Assembly: GCA_029262815.1 (NCBI GenBank)
Contig: JAJCYS010000008.1
Location: forward strand, 147,898 to 211,897
Origin: Deltaproteobacteria bacterium
GTDB lineage: Bacteria; Bdellovibrionota; JAJCYS01
Length of the DNA stretch: 64,000 nucleotides
Reading direction: 5' to 3'
The notes under the pieces are model-generated. The model worked only from the letters and a program-made list of their open reading frames with translations, did not search any database and was not told where the DNA came from. Numbering within the stretch: the stretch's first letter is position 1; each line of letters starts with the position of its first letter. Made by a program: the position numbers and the translations under genes. This document shows, in pieces, positions 7,562 to 16,350 of this stretch.

Positions 7562-8239
7562 TCAAAGAGAAGCTTGATATAACGCAATCGCAGTACTCTG
7601 AGCAACATTAAGAGAGTGCCCTTTCAATGTCATTGAAATCTGAAACATCTCATCAATTCGCTTCTTTAGCCCTTCAGACACCCCAGCACCTTCTGCTCCT
7701 AACACTAACGCGCCGGGCTTCTGTACCTTGAACTCCGAAATCGACTGGTCTCCAGCCATGTCCAATCCGTATATTCGACCCGCCCACTCTTTGCGAAAAC
7801 GATCTAAGAACTGACCAATATTCGGGACCTGTACAAGCTCTAAAGCGAAAATTAACCCCGACGATGCTTTTACAACGACTTCAGAAATTTGCGCTTGTCG
7901 TGCCTTCGCATAAACAATTCCAGTCACACCTAAAAGTGCAGCTGATCGACACACGGCACCCATATTCTGTGGATCTTCCAAATGGTCCATCACTAACCAA
8001 AAACCATCCGGAGTTTGCGAAAAAAAACATTTGGTATTCAAAATCCAATCTTCTATAGAAACCTCAGCTACATACCCTTGATGTCTTGCCTTCCGAGACG
8101 ATTGAGTGATCGGTTGACATAACCCCTCTTTACGTAACCGTTTAGGAAGTGTACTTTTATCTTCCACCCAGAGCTTTTGAATACATTCAGGGCGATAGGT
8201 AATGGCTCCCTGAACCGAATGACGTCCTACAATTTTCAT
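7562..8239 (-). CDS. rlmB: 23S rRNA 2'-O-ribose methyltransferase, TrmH/RlmB type
   Basis: 225 residues. An N-terminal substrate-binding domain (MKIVGRHSVQGAI) is followed by the SPOUT fold with its three motifs: DPQNMGAVCRSA (motif 1), LVLGAEGAGV (motif 2) and SLNVAQSTAIALY (motif 3, usually SLNVS). The enzyme uses S-adenosylmethionine to methylate a ribose in RNA. RlmB modifies 23S rRNA, while a tRNA target (TrmH) is the alternative within the family. Its ATG shares one base with the TGA of proS (TGATG), so the two are translationally coupled. Confidence 0.85.
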   Translation of the reverse strand: MKIVGRHSVQGAITYRPECIQKLWVEDKSTLPKRLRKEGLCQPITQSSRKARHQGYVAEVSIEDWILNTKCFFSQTPDGFWLVMDHLEDPQNMGAVCRSAALLGVTGIVYAKARQAQISEVVVKASSGLIFALELVQVPNIGQFLDRFRKEWAGRIYGLDMAGDQSISEFKVQKPGALVLGAEGAGVSEGLKKRIDEMFQISMTLKGHSLNVAQSTAIALYQASL

Positions 8240-9669
8240 CAGTAACTCTTTGCAAACAACGCTGGAATCGATTTTCCAGTTGAGGTTAATATCACATCTT
8301 CCTTATTCTGAGGCTCATTCAATCCATGCTCAGGACCATTAGGCAAACAACGAATCGTTGCCTTTGTCGTGGCTTGGATCTCTTCTTCAGAAGCATCCTG
8401 ACCATCCCAGTACATATAATGTAACCCACCTTCAGCTTCTAACCGCTCTTTAAACTCACCCAACGTTTTTGGGTAATGGGTATTTTCTAAAGTAAATGAT
8501 TTATGAGATTCAAGAAGATTGGATTGGATTTCTTCCAGCGCTTTGGGCACGACGTCTGCTACATGATCAATAGGCAAAGATTCTTTTTGCCCCAAAGTAG
8601 AACGGCGCACGAACGTTACACACCCTTGGTCCAAATCACGTTTGCCCAATTCAATTCGAATCGGAACCCCTTTTAATTCATACTCATTAAATTTCCAGCC
8701 CGGCGTCACATGCTCACGCTTGTCACAATGCACACGTACTCCCAGATCTTGCAACTGACGCTCGATGCGCTCAGCTGCTTCCAAAATTGCAGGATCTTTA
8801 TGAATCCCAATGGGTAATATCACTGTCTGAATACCCGCGACACGAGGTGGCACGATTAATCCCTTTTCATCCTGATGACCTAATATCAAAGCACCAATCA
8901 ACCGAGTACTTACGCCCCAACTGGTTTGATATGGCATGGACATCCCTTGTTCGCGATCTTGAAATTGAATATTAAAAACTTTCGAAAAATTCTGACCTAA
9001 GTTATGACTTGTTCCTGCCTGCAGTCCTTTTCCATCACGTAATAACACTTCCACACTATGGGTTTCTTCTGCGCCAGCAAATCGTTCACGAGGCGTTTTT
9101 TCTCCCGGAATACAGTACAACCCCAGATCTTCTCGTAAAAAGTCGCGATAGACGTTCAGCATTGTAATTGTCATCTCACTGGCTTCTTGCGCCGTTTCGT
9201 GAGCTGTATGGCCTTCTTGCCAGAGAAACTCCATCGTTCTTAAGAAAATTTTGGTACGCATTTCCCAACGAAATACATTCGCCCACTGGTTCATCAACAC
9301 CGGTAGATCACGATAGGATTGTATCCATTTGGCATACATTTCATTAATGATCGTTTCGGACGTGGGCCTCAACACCAAGGGCTCTTCGAGTTCTTTTCCA
9401 CCACCATGGGTCACCACCGCACACTGAGGCTGGAACCCTTCCACATGATCTTTTTCTCGATGCAAGAATGACTCAGGAATCAACGTGGGGAAACACGCAT
9501 TCTGAATGCCTTCTTTTTTGAATCTGGCATTCAGCACATCTTGGATGCTTTCCCAAATCGCATATCCGTAAGGTTTAATCACCATACACCCTCGCACAGG
9601 TGCATAGTCAGCAAGCCCAGCATCTAATACAAGCTCTTCATATGTACGCGTATTTTTTTCTTGTTTCAT
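8239..9669 (-). CDS. proS: prolyl-tRNA synthetase, archaeal/eukaryote-like type
   Basis: 476 residues. It is a class II synthetase whose opening (YEELVLDAGLADYAPVRGCMVIKPYGYAIWE), VLRPTSET and VFRWEMRT motifs belong to the short ProRS lineage shared with archaea and eukaryotes. That lineage lacks the editing insertion of the longer bacterial form. The C-terminal domain ends in the conserved aromatic residue (LFAKSY). It charges tRNA-Pro with proline; a tRNA-Pro(UGG) gene is also in this window at 53.6 kb. Starts at ATG 9669 and is coupled to rlmB downstream. Confidence 0.95.
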   Translation of the reverse strand: MKQEKNTRTYEELVLDAGLADYAPVRGCMVIKPYGYAIWESIQDVLNARFKKEGIQNACFPTLIPESFLHREKDHVEGFQPQCAVVTHGGGKELEEPLVLRPTSETIINEMYAKWIQSYRDLPVLMNQWANVFRWEMRTKIFLRTMEFLWQEGHTAHETAQEASEMTITMLNVYRDFLREDLGLYCIPGEKTPRERFAGAEETHSVEVLLRDGKGLQAGTSHNLGQNFSKVFNIQFQDREQGMSMPYQTSWGVSTRLIGALILGHQDEKGLIVPPRVAGIQTVILPIGIHKDPAILEAAERIERQLQDLGVRVHCDKREHVTPGWKFNEYELKGVPIRIELGKRDLDQGCVTFVRRSTLGQKESLPIDHVADVVPKALEEIQSNLLESHKSFTLENTHYPKTLGEFKERLEAEGGLHYMYWDGQDASEEEIQATTKATIRCLPNGPEHGLNEPQNKEDVILTSTGKSIPALFAKSY

Positions 9670-9733
9670 TCGTGCCTCAATTCTTCATTTAGGTCTGCTA
9701 ATAGGAGCTATGAGCATACCCCATTCATTTTTA

Positions 9734-10387
9734 TTAAGCAAATAATCGGTCCACCAGCTGAACCGCTTCGACATATACATCCTCAATTGATTTTGCCAAC
9801 ATATAAGCAGGGCTTGATCCAACTTTATGCTTTTCATCCCAAACAATTGATCTCGAAGGTACTGAAATCGCATCCGCGCCCATTTCTCTAAGCAAACCCA
9901 GATAGTGCTCATCTGTGCCAATTGTTAATTGCACACCATGACTCCCTAAAATCTGGCCCGCCAACATCGGACTGATGCATAAGAATGCCATTGGTTTTGT
10001 CGCTGCATAGGTATCACGTACTGCTTTCTCCACTGCGCTGTTGACTCCAAATTGAACACTTTCATTTAATCCAAACCCACACAGATTGGTAACAGCACCA
10101 AACCCACCAGGGAACAAAAGTGCATCGTAGTCATTAGGGTCATACGCATGAAGCGACTTCGCATTGCCTCTGACAATGCGAGCACTCTCAGATAAAACGT
10201 TTCGGGACTCCTGCGATTTCTCTTGTGTGAGATGATTTGTCACGAAGGATTGATTGACATCAGGCGCAAATCCATCGACCGAAATACCTTTCTGAGCGCA
10301 GGCCAAAAGCAGCATAGCACTCTCATGAATTTCTTATCCATCAAAAACACCACACCCAGATAAAACTAGCGCAGCTCGCCTGGCCAT
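9734..10387 (-). pseudogene. elbB: elbB (DJ-1/PfpI-type glyoxalase) with an in-frame TAA
   Basis: From ATG 10387, behind a strong GGAGGGGGA ribosome site, the frame reads MARRAALVLSGCGVFDG, then TAA (10336-10334), then EIHESAMLLLACAQKG in the same frame. ElbB proteins have a small residue (Ser or Ala) where the stop falls (SGCGVYDGSEIHE). A single C-to-A change in TCA would create the TAA. The remainder is intact: FAPD, NHLTQE, LLFPGGFGA, the nucleophile-elbow FLCISP with its Cys, and a normal C-terminus. Translation could restart at ATG 10315 (193 residues), but this would lack the first strand of the fold and the SGCGV motif. A sequencing error or very recent loss is possible. Confidence 0.8.
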
Positions 10388-10576
10388 AAGCTCCCCCTCC
10401 TCGATTACCTACAGCTGATGCTATCACGAAGCCCTTGAACGTGAAACGCCTTACCCCAGTAACTCCCTTAAATTATTTTGTTTCTAAGACCGTTTGATAT
10501 TAAACTGATTTTTTTACCAAAGAATGCTAATTTACATGGGCTTAATGCCCGAAAGAGGAAAAGAGGGAGGTTTTCT

Positions 10577-13500
10577 GTGCGTCACCAATTATTTGTTTTG
10601 CCACTATACCTAGTTTGCTTGTTATGGATCACAGGATGCTCATCTCAGAATTCTGGCTCTTCAGACTCAAGCACTTCAACTGTTTCCCAAAAAAAAGAGC
10701 GCAGAAAAGAACACGTGAAAGAAAATTCAGGCGTCAGTGAACATTCTAGCTCGCAACCTGCCAATTTCCTTTTACAAACCTTAAAAGACCCTGTTGCTCG
10801 AAAAACTTTTCTTGCATCCCCTCAAAAAGCAGTAACTAAAATCACAGCCGTATTTTTTGGCACAAAAAACAAAGACGCATTGAACCACTATGCCCTCGCG
10901 TTGATTGACATTGGGGAGACTGCGTTCGATTCCCTGTTAGAAAAATTTGTACAAAACCACCTATTCAATATTCAATCTCGAACAAGCGCTGTTTACACTT
11001 TTAAACAGATTAGTAAAGTCACTTCTGAAAAAGAAAAAAAGCGTCATGTAAACAAACTGCTTCCTTTATTAGACAAAAAAACCAAAAGTATACCTTATGA
11101 AAGTACACAAGCCATTCTCATTGCCTACGGCGAGGCTGCTGTTCCACCACTCATGGATAAATTTAAGATAATTCAACATGGATCAGGGCATATTCCCTAT
11201 GATGTAAGGCTCAATAACCTTTGCGTCAGTTTGTCGAATGCGGGCGCATCAGCCGTAAATTCACTTCTGGCTCTCGAAAAAAATCTACCCAAAGTGAACC
11301 CTCGCACACAAAAAACTGACCCTGCCTATGCAAGGTATGCCTCAATGAGTATTCTCTATACATTAGGCAAAGCCTCATATGAGGCACATCCAGAGCTTTT
11401 TTTAACAAAAGTGCTTCCAATTATTAAAAAATATGCAGAAAGTAAAGACGAAAAGCTTCAGGAAAAAGCGCTTCAATCCCTTCGAAGTGTGGATACTAAA
11501 AATAAGGACCTGAAAAGTGCTATCATGACTTTTGCATTTACATTTTTTGCACACGACAACAAAAAACTACGCCAAACAGCTCAGTACATCCTTCAAGACC
11601 ATAGACCCCAAAGCATCCCCTTGCTATTGAAAAAAATTGAAACCTCTAAAAACAAAACTGAGCATGCAATTATCTTAGAATCGCTCGATTTTATCCAGGA
11701 ACGACTGCCGCATCATGACTCTATTGCCCTTATTGCTAAACCCTTATTGGGGTTATTCAACGTGGCTCCAGATGACATCATGGCACTTGAACACAAAATA
11801 GTGAAATGGGAAAACTCATTCAAAGGCAACTTTGATCCATTTACACCGAACATTAATCACAATTCTCCATTGGTTAGACATTACGCCCTCTCTGGACTTG
11901 CACTTAAAGGCACCGTACTAAAAGACTCAACGCTTGTTAAAGAATCCATTTTACCTGAACTCATTGCAGCTTGGAAAAACCCCATCAATGAAGACTCTTA
12001 CATAACTATTAGGCGGGGCCTTGATATCAGACAAGTAAGAACCACCGCTCTTACAGGTATAGAAAGTCTATCAAAGTACTGTGACAAACCTTATTTTGAA
12101 CAAAAAGTCTTTCCGATCATACAAGCGGGCTTAAGTCAGAAAAGTGAACATGTAAAAAGAGGCGCTATCCTCGCACTGGCTGCTTACCCTCAGTTTGACC
12201 TCAAAATGGCCAAGACACTTGCGAAAAAAATTTTTGAAACTAAATATAATAATCTATCTATCAATAAGACTGCAATTAATTATCTCGCAATAAATGCAGC
12301 CCATACACAATCCTTAGAAGACCAGATGTCTGTTTTGGAACTCATCCAAACTGCCTATCCAAAACCCATTACTGAGACACACAATGTTAAAAAACGGAAA
12401 GCTCAAATACTCAAAGAAGAAATGCTCGATTCTCTTCAAAAAATGGCTCGAAAATCACCACATGTTGAAATTCAGACCAACACTATTGATTTTTTAAAAC
12501 AGGCTTATTCAACATTTCACGTAAATAACCTGACCTTAAAACAACAATCCCTACATACACTCACCCGAGTGGCTTATAAGAGTACAAAAAAGAACGCACG
12601 AAATGTGCTCACGTTTATCGAAAAAACTTTACTCAAAACAGATCCTGACTCCTTGGTATTGTTAAAGGCTTCTGCAACCATACTTGCAAATAACTATTTT
12701 ATCGCCGATGAGAAACAAAAATTTATTCAAACCTATATCTTACCTTTACTTATCTCAGAAGAACAAAAAGAACGTACGGATGGGATCACCACACTTAAAA
12801 TATTTGGTATAGACGCGATTCAACCAGCCATTGATCTTCACAAGAGAACGTCAAATGTCGAACTCAAACGTCAACTAGCAAGTTTACTTAGTAGTCTTAC
12901 GAAAGACTTAAAGCCACTGAAGCAAGAGGTCTCAGATATTCTCTCGAAATACTTCGCTAAACTGCTCAATACATCAGATATACAACTCACATCTTCTGCG
13001 TTATCAGGTTTAACGCATATTGCTCCATCCACCTTACAAACTGTCTTAAATGAGATGCCTCAGGCTTCTGAGGAAACAGCGCCTTATTTTTTCTTAGCTT
13101 TGAGTAATTTTTGCTATCATAAGGATGTAACTCAATCGGCCTTAGAGCAAATCTACACCACACTCATCCACAATACGCTTCACGAGACACATTATGAGTC
13201 AGCTATAGATGCATTGAATGAATGCATGGATATTAATTATCTTACAAAAAAAATTGCAGAACACCTTGTTTCACACATGATAAACATGGATACGCCTGAA
13301 AATCCAAGGCAGTATATCCGCTATCGCTTGGCACAAAAACTAAAGGAACCATCTTTAGTCCTCAAAAAACAAGGTATACCTGATTACACATCAAAAACAT
13401 TCAAAAAAACGCTCAAAGAAACATCAAATTGGACTATACAGAAAAGCATCATAGACTATTTTAAAGATCTTTGGAAGCGAACCAAAGATCTAGATGATGT

Positions 13501-13594
13501 TGTCAGAGAGTTACAGACCCGTACACGTAATATTTGGATTCAGATGGCTATCGATGCGTACTTTCAAATTCCTGAATCGGAGAATGCATCCTAA
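10577..13594 (+). CDS. large HEAT-repeat lipoprotein
   Basis: 1005 residues from GTG 10577, chosen because GAGGGAGG (10563-10570) sits 6 bases before it. The frame is open further upstream, but that adds a basic extension ahead of the signal. The signal peptide ends in WITGC with Cys21 as the lipidated residue, followed by a Ser-rich linker. The rest is almost wholly helical with recurring units such as 'A...L...G..A...L', read as HEAT/armadillo-type repeats (for example ALNHYALALIDIGETAFDSL and VRHYALSGLALKG). Such solenoids are protein-binding scaffolds. It is probably tethered to the outer membrane on the periplasmic side. The partner is unknown. Confidence 0.85.
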   Translation: MRHQLFVLPLYLVCLLWITGCSSQNSGSSDSSTSTVSQKKERRKEHVKENSGVSEHSSSQPANFLLQTLKDPVARKTFLASPQKAVTKITAVFFGTKNKDALNHYALALIDIGETAFDSLLEKFVQNHLFNIQSRTSAVYTFKQISKVTSEKEKKRHVNKLLPLLDKKTKSIPYESTQAILIAYGEAAVPPLMDKFKIIQHGSGHIPYDVRLNNLCVSLSNAGASAVNSLLALEKNLPKVNPRTQKTDPAYARYASMSILYTLGKASYEAHPELFLTKVLPIIKKYAESKDEKLQEKALQSLRSVDTKNKDLKSAIMTFAFTFFAHDNKKLRQTAQYILQDHRPQSIPLLLKKIETSKNKTEHAIILESLDFIQERLPHHDSIALIAKPLLGLFNVAPDDIMALEHKIVKWENSFKGNFDPFTPNINHNSPLVRHYALSGLALKGTVLKDSTLVKESILPELIAAWKNPINEDSYITIRRGLDIRQVRTTALTGIESLSKYCDKPYFEQKVFPIIQAGLSQKSEHVKRGAILALAAYPQFDLKMAKTLAKKIFETKYNNLSINKTAINYLAINAAHTQSLEDQMSVLELIQTAYPKPITETHNVKKRKAQILKEEMLDSLQKMARKSPHVEIQTNTIDFLKQAYSTFHVNNLTLKQQSLHTLTRVAYKSTKKNARNVLTFIEKTLLKTDPDSLVLLKASATILANNYFIADEKQKFIQTYILPLLISEEQKERTDGITTLKIFGIDAIQPAIDLHKRTSNVELKRQLASLLSSLTKDLKPLKQEVSDILSKYFAKLLNTSDIQLTSSALSGLTHIAPSTLQTVLNEMPQASEETAPYFFLALSNFCYHKDVTQSALEQIYTTLIHNTLHETHYESAIDALNECMDINYLTKKIAEHLVSHMINMDTPENPRQYIRYRLAQKLKEPSLVLKKQGIPDYTSKTFKKTLKETSNWTIQKSIIDYFKDLWKRTKDLDDVVRELQTRTRNIWIQMAIDAYFQIPESENAS

Positions 13595-13620
13595 TCAATA
13601 TTGGGCATCATCAATTATTG

Positions 13621-14349
13621 CTATTTGGCTTTAGATTTTGTTTCCTCTTCCAAATCTTGGAAGTAGCGATACGCCCGCTCTACGATCACAGTGTCTCTCA
13701 AGGAAAGGGTTTCCAATAAATTTTTGGCAGTATCTGATCCGATCGTGAGAAAAATCAACTTCAAAAATTCAATCCGAAATGTTACCCATTGATCAGTAAA
13801 ATACACAAACTCATGATACTTCCTGACGTCAGGTAGATTGGCTTTGTACATTTTTTTTGAGTAATCACTCCTATGCTTCGCAAAGCGTTCAAGTTCACGG
13901 AGATCACCTACTAATCCGCGGATGAACATAACCAAGACAATTACATAGTTTTGAGCAAGATGACAATTGAAACGCGTTTCTTGAAATTTTCTTATATCTT
14001 GAAGATTTCTTAGATGTGATTCAGCCTTGTTTTTTTTACTTTTTAAAAACTTCCCCTGACTACCCCATCTGTCTACAGCGTACTGAGCTTTTTCTAATTC
14101 CTCGAAATTCCATTGGTGTTTTTTTGCTAGCTCGTTTTTCGTGGACTCAAATGATTCTCTAGCTTCCATAGCCCTTTTCTCATAAACTTCTAACTGTTTT
14201 ATAACCAGTTTGAATGGCTTAATGATCAGCTCTTGAACGCCCTGTAAATTAGCTTGTTCCCCATCACACAAACGCAACTCCTGAGCCTGCGAAACCCCTG
14301 AATAACAAACAAAATACGCCACTACTAATATTGAATATAAGTGTCTCAT
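13621..14349 (-). CDS. exported helical protein of unknown function
   Basis: 242 residues from ATG 14349, 7 bases behind GGAGAGG; a GTG two codons earlier is possible. The signal peptide (RHLYSILVVAYFVCYSGVS) is cut near AQA-QE. The mature protein is a long charged helix-rich chain with a coiled-coil look (residues 40-140, many Glu, Lys and Gln) and two isolated Cys. I recognise no family. It follows the fliA-like gene by about 100 bases in the same direction, and an exact GCCGATAA lies 20 bases before its ATG. Confidence 0.75.
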   Translation of the reverse strand: MRHLYSILVVAYFVCYSGVSQAQELRLCDGEQANLQGVQELIIKPFKLVIKQLEVYEKRAMEARESFESTKNELAKKHQWNFEELEKAQYAVDRWGSQGKFLKSKKNKAESHLRNLQDIRKFQETRFNCHLAQNYVIVLVMFIRGLVGDLRELERFAKHRSDYSKKMYKANLPDVRKYHEFVYFTDQWVTFRIEFLKLIFLTIGSDTAKNLLETLSLRDTVIVERAYRYFQDLEEETKSKAK

Positions 14350-14368
14350 CCACACACCTCTCCAACCC

Positions 14369-14376
14369 TTATCGGC
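14369..14376 (-). promoter_or_regulatory. exact FliA -10 box (GCCGATAA), -35 poor
   Basis: The minus strand reads GCCGATAA at 14376-14369, identical to the sigma-28 -10 consensus. The expected -35 region 11-12 bases upstream matches only 3 of 8 positions. The start of transcription would fall very close to the ribosome site of the gene at 14349. Chance occurrence is quite possible. Confidence 0.25.
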
Positions 14377-14455
14377 AAAATTAGATTATGAATGAATAAA
14401 AAATAAGTTTGTGACGGATGCAGGCTATTCCACGAAATATGCTACCTGATAGTCA

Positions 14456-15256
14456 TCAGGGCAGATTGGGCATCATCTCTTCCATTTTTTTTCTGAGTCT
14501 AATTTTTAATTTAATGATCGCTTGCGTATGTAATTGACTCACTCGAGATTCAGTTACAGACAGCACATGTCCAATTTCTTTCAAATTTAGCTCTTCATAA
14601 TAATATAAAGATAGAACCAGTTTTTGTTTCTCTGGGAGGGAATTAATCGCATCCATGAGCATATGCTTCATATTCTTTAGGGTTAAGTGGGTGAAAGGGT
14701 TGTGATTTCTATTTTGTTGATACAGGTTGTAGAGGTTCTTATGGTCAATATTGTTGTGTAACTGTGCAACTTCTTCGAGACTTACTAGCGACACAATTTT
14801 GACATCATCTAACAATCGATAGTACTCATCCTGGGTAATATTCATTGTTGAGGCAACCTCTTCTTCCGTTGGATGGCGTCCCAAATCACGTTCCAGTTTT
14901 TGAAATATACGCTCTAGTCTTTTCGCTTTTTCTCGGACCGACCTCGGCACCCAATCCTGCGCTCTGAGTTCATCTAAAATCGCGCCTCGGATACGAAACT
15001 CTGCATACGTTTTGAATTTATTTTCCTTGGTTGGATCATATTTTTCAATGGCGTCCATCAATCCAATCACACCTGCGCTGATCAAATCATCCAACTCTAC
15101 ACTCGAGGGCAGACGAGATGCGATCTTCTGCGCAATAAATCGAATGAGCGACGAGTATTTAGCAATAATTTGCTTCTTGTCTCCCGACAAAATAATGTCG
15201 GCTTCTGCATCGTAGTAAACTTTTTTTTGTTTTACTGCTGCTGACTTTTTTGCCAT
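14456..15256 (-). CDS. fliA: sigma factor of the FliA/WhiG (sigma-28) family
   Basis: 266 residues. Region 2 (about 35-105: IRFIAQKIASRLPSSVELDD, GLMDAIEKYDP, KFKTYAEFRIRGAILDELRAQDWVPRSVR) is the signature of flagellar-type sigma-28. Region 3 (about 110-170) includes RHPTEEEVASTM, and region 4 (about 205-260) has the helix-turn-helix LKEIGHVLSVTESRVSQLHTQAI. It would direct RNA polymerase to TAAAGTTT/GCCGATAA promoters. SD GGAAGGG precedes the ATG. A near-perfect sigma-54 promoter lies 50 bases upstream. No flagellar gene other than a FliF fragment is nearby, so it may serve pilus or surface genes here; the family also includes non-flagellar members such as WhiG. Confidence 0.92.
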   Translation of the reverse strand: MAKKSAAVKQKKVYYDAEADIILSGDKKQIIAKYSSLIRFIAQKIASRLPSSVELDDLISAGVIGLMDAIEKYDPTKENKFKTYAEFRIRGAILDELRAQDWVPRSVREKAKRLERIFQKLERDLGRHPTEEEVASTMNITQDEYYRLLDDVKIVSLVSLEEVAQLHNNIDHKNLYNLYQQNRNHNPFTHLTLKNMKHMLMDAINSLPEKQKLVLSLYYYEELNLKEIGHVLSVTESRVSQLHTQAIIKLKIRLRKKMEEMMPNLP

Positions 15257-15305
15257 CTTGCCCTTCCTTGGGTTATGTCATTGTTGTTTCATCTCTTACC
15301 TATAG

Positions 15306-15321
15306 AGCAAAGGCTGTGCCA
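15306..15321 (-). promoter_or_regulatory. sigma-54 (-24/-12) promoter of the fliA-like gene
   Basis: The minus strand reads TGGCACAGCCTTTGCT (15321-15306). Against TGGCACG-N4-TTGCT only the seventh base differs, and GG to GC spacing is exactly 10. Transcription would begin near 15295, giving a 40-base leader to ATG 15256. This makes the sigma-28 gene dependent on RpoN and an enhancer-binding activator, as in flagellar hierarchies. Confidence 0.75.
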
Positions 15322-15402
15322 AAATGAAATCATAATAATTTTAAATAGTTATACTCTATTGGGGGTGCCAAAAAACGGTCCCACTGACAATTTCTTGACA
15401 CT

Positions 15403-15699
15403 TTATCGCTGCAAAGTAACTTGTCGAAGTTTGTACCTCATCGACTTTGAGTAGCTGTGAGGCACAAAGACATCTTTCCCTTGGCGTTCTACTAGAAACG
15501 CAACATCATGTCTTGTTAAATATTTCGTCACCAAAATACTCTGAGTAGCCGTTAGATTTTCATAGAGCAATACAAATTGGGCTCTTTTTTGTACAAAAAT
15601 ACAGACGCAAATTCCCAGTCCTAAGGCCGCCAGTAGGATAATGCTGATATAGTATGACGTAAGGGGTGGTCCTCTGCTTCTCCTACGTTTTCTACCCAT
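15403..15699 (-). CDS. mini FliF/YscJ-like protein: one membrane segment plus first ring domain only
   Basis: 98 residues. A basic start (MGRKRRRSRGPP) is followed by one membrane helix (YYISIILLAALGLGICVCIF), then a segment that follows the first domain of FliF: VLLYENLTATQSILVTKYL, HDVAFLVERQGKDVFVPHS, MRYKLRQVTLQ (compare 'Y..LY.NLs..da..I...L....v.y.....g..i.VP......lR..La' in FliF). Full FliF has about 550 residues; here the frame ends with TAA right after this domain and I see no continuation downstream. It is either a decayed fliF or a stand-alone ring-domain protein. Its start overlaps the preceding small gene (TAATG). Confidence 0.65.
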   Translation of the reverse strand: MGRKRRRSRGPPLTSYYISIILLAALGLGICVCIFVQKRAQFVLLYENLTATQSILVTKYLTRHDVAFLVERQGKDVFVPHSYSKSMRYKLRQVTLQR

Positions 15700-15872
15700 T
15701 ATTTATGCTGTCGCGCCTTTATTAATGCGAGCTTTAATCGAAACATGCGGATAGTTTGATCTACCTTGTCATAAAATTCAGCTAAAGGCAGGTTCGATGA
15801 GCCTTGTCTTCTGTCCTTTCCAAACAATTCATCATAGGTTTTTCTTTTTCGATACGACCGATACTGTGCCAT
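15699..15872 (-). CDS. 57-residue basic protein coupled to the mini FliF gene
   Basis: From ATG 15872 (GGGGGAG about 8 bases upstream) the frame encodes 57 residues ending in TAA at 15701-15699, which overlaps the next ATG (TAATG). The product is basic and soluble (MAQYRSYRKRKTYDELFGKD at its start, KLALIKARQHK at its end). I recognise no family. Coupling, a good ribosome site and an upstream sigma-54-like site argue that it is real. An ATG two codons earlier (15878) is less well spaced. Confidence 0.6.
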   Translation of the reverse strand: MAQYRSYRKRKTYDELFGKDRRQGSSNLPLAEFYDKVDQTIRMFRLKLALIKARQHK

Positions 15873-15902
15873 AAACATGCTCCCCCGTGCCCCACCCTAC
15901 AA

Positions 15903-15918
15903 TGCAAAATTTGGACCA
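15903..15918 (-). promoter_or_regulatory. sigma-54-like promoter of the mini FliF operon
   Basis: The minus strand reads TGGTCCAAATTTTGCA (15918-15903): GG and GC are exactly 10 bases apart and the -12 element TTGCA is perfect, while the -24 element is less canonical. The predicted start near 15892 leaves a 20-base leader containing the ribosome site of the gene at 15872. Confidence 0.5.
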
Positions 15919-16001
15919 ATTTAAAATACTATTAATATTAGATAGTTAGGAAATTTTTCAACAAAATTTGTCAACATTCTGACACATGAGATGTTGAACG
16001 A

Positions 16002-16031
16002 TTGACGCTTTCCATAGAATAAGTGCATAAA
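16002..16031 (+). promoter_or_regulatory. likely promoter of the tRNA cluster
   Basis: TTGACG (16002-16007), an 18-base spacer, then CATAAA preceded by TG. It lies about 50 bases before tRNA-Tyr, a usual distance for a stable-RNA operon. Confidence 0.45.
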
Positions 16032-16083
16032 AAGATTGAAATTAAGAAGCATTCGTTTGTAGTCTATTGTGAAGTTGGTTTAG

Positions 16084-16170
<87 letters not shown>

Positions 16171-16188
16171 TTAATTTTACTCCAGCTT

Positions 16189-16264
16189 GCGGGAGTAGCT
16201 CATCTGGTAGAGCATCAGCCTTCCAAGCTGAGGGTAGCGAGTTCGAGCCTCGTCTCCCGCTCCA
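16189..16264 (+). tRNA. tRNA-Gly (UCC)
   Basis: Acceptor GCGGGAG pairs with CTCCCGC, discriminator T, encoded CCA at 16262-16264. The anticodon loop CTTCCAA gives UCC. It lies 18 bases after tRNA-Tyr, in the same transcript. Confidence 0.95.
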
Positions 16265-16350
16265 GCCTTTGCCCATCCTGGTTTTGGCTGGTTTCGTCAG
16301 GTATGACTTTATGCTGAACGTACTGTGTGCCTGATTATAGTTAACAGTTA

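Noticed and set aside
10478..10576. N-terminal extension of the HEAT lipoprotein from the first in-frame start
   Set aside because: The extension places a basic 33-residue stretch before the signal peptide and has no ribosome site, whereas GTG 10577 has GAGGGAGG at ideal spacing and gives a normal lipoprotein signal.
14456..15256. Housekeeping sigma-70 or RpoH assignment for the sigma gene
   Set aside because: Length, absence of region 1.1 and the AEFRIRGAILDELRAQDWVPRS segment are those of the FliA/WhiG class.
15257..15402. Continuation of FliF downstream of the short gene in another frame
   Set aside because: I looked for the Gly/Pro-rich continuation and second ring domain in all frames and saw nothing convincing; the region instead holds the sigma-54 site of the fliA-like gene.
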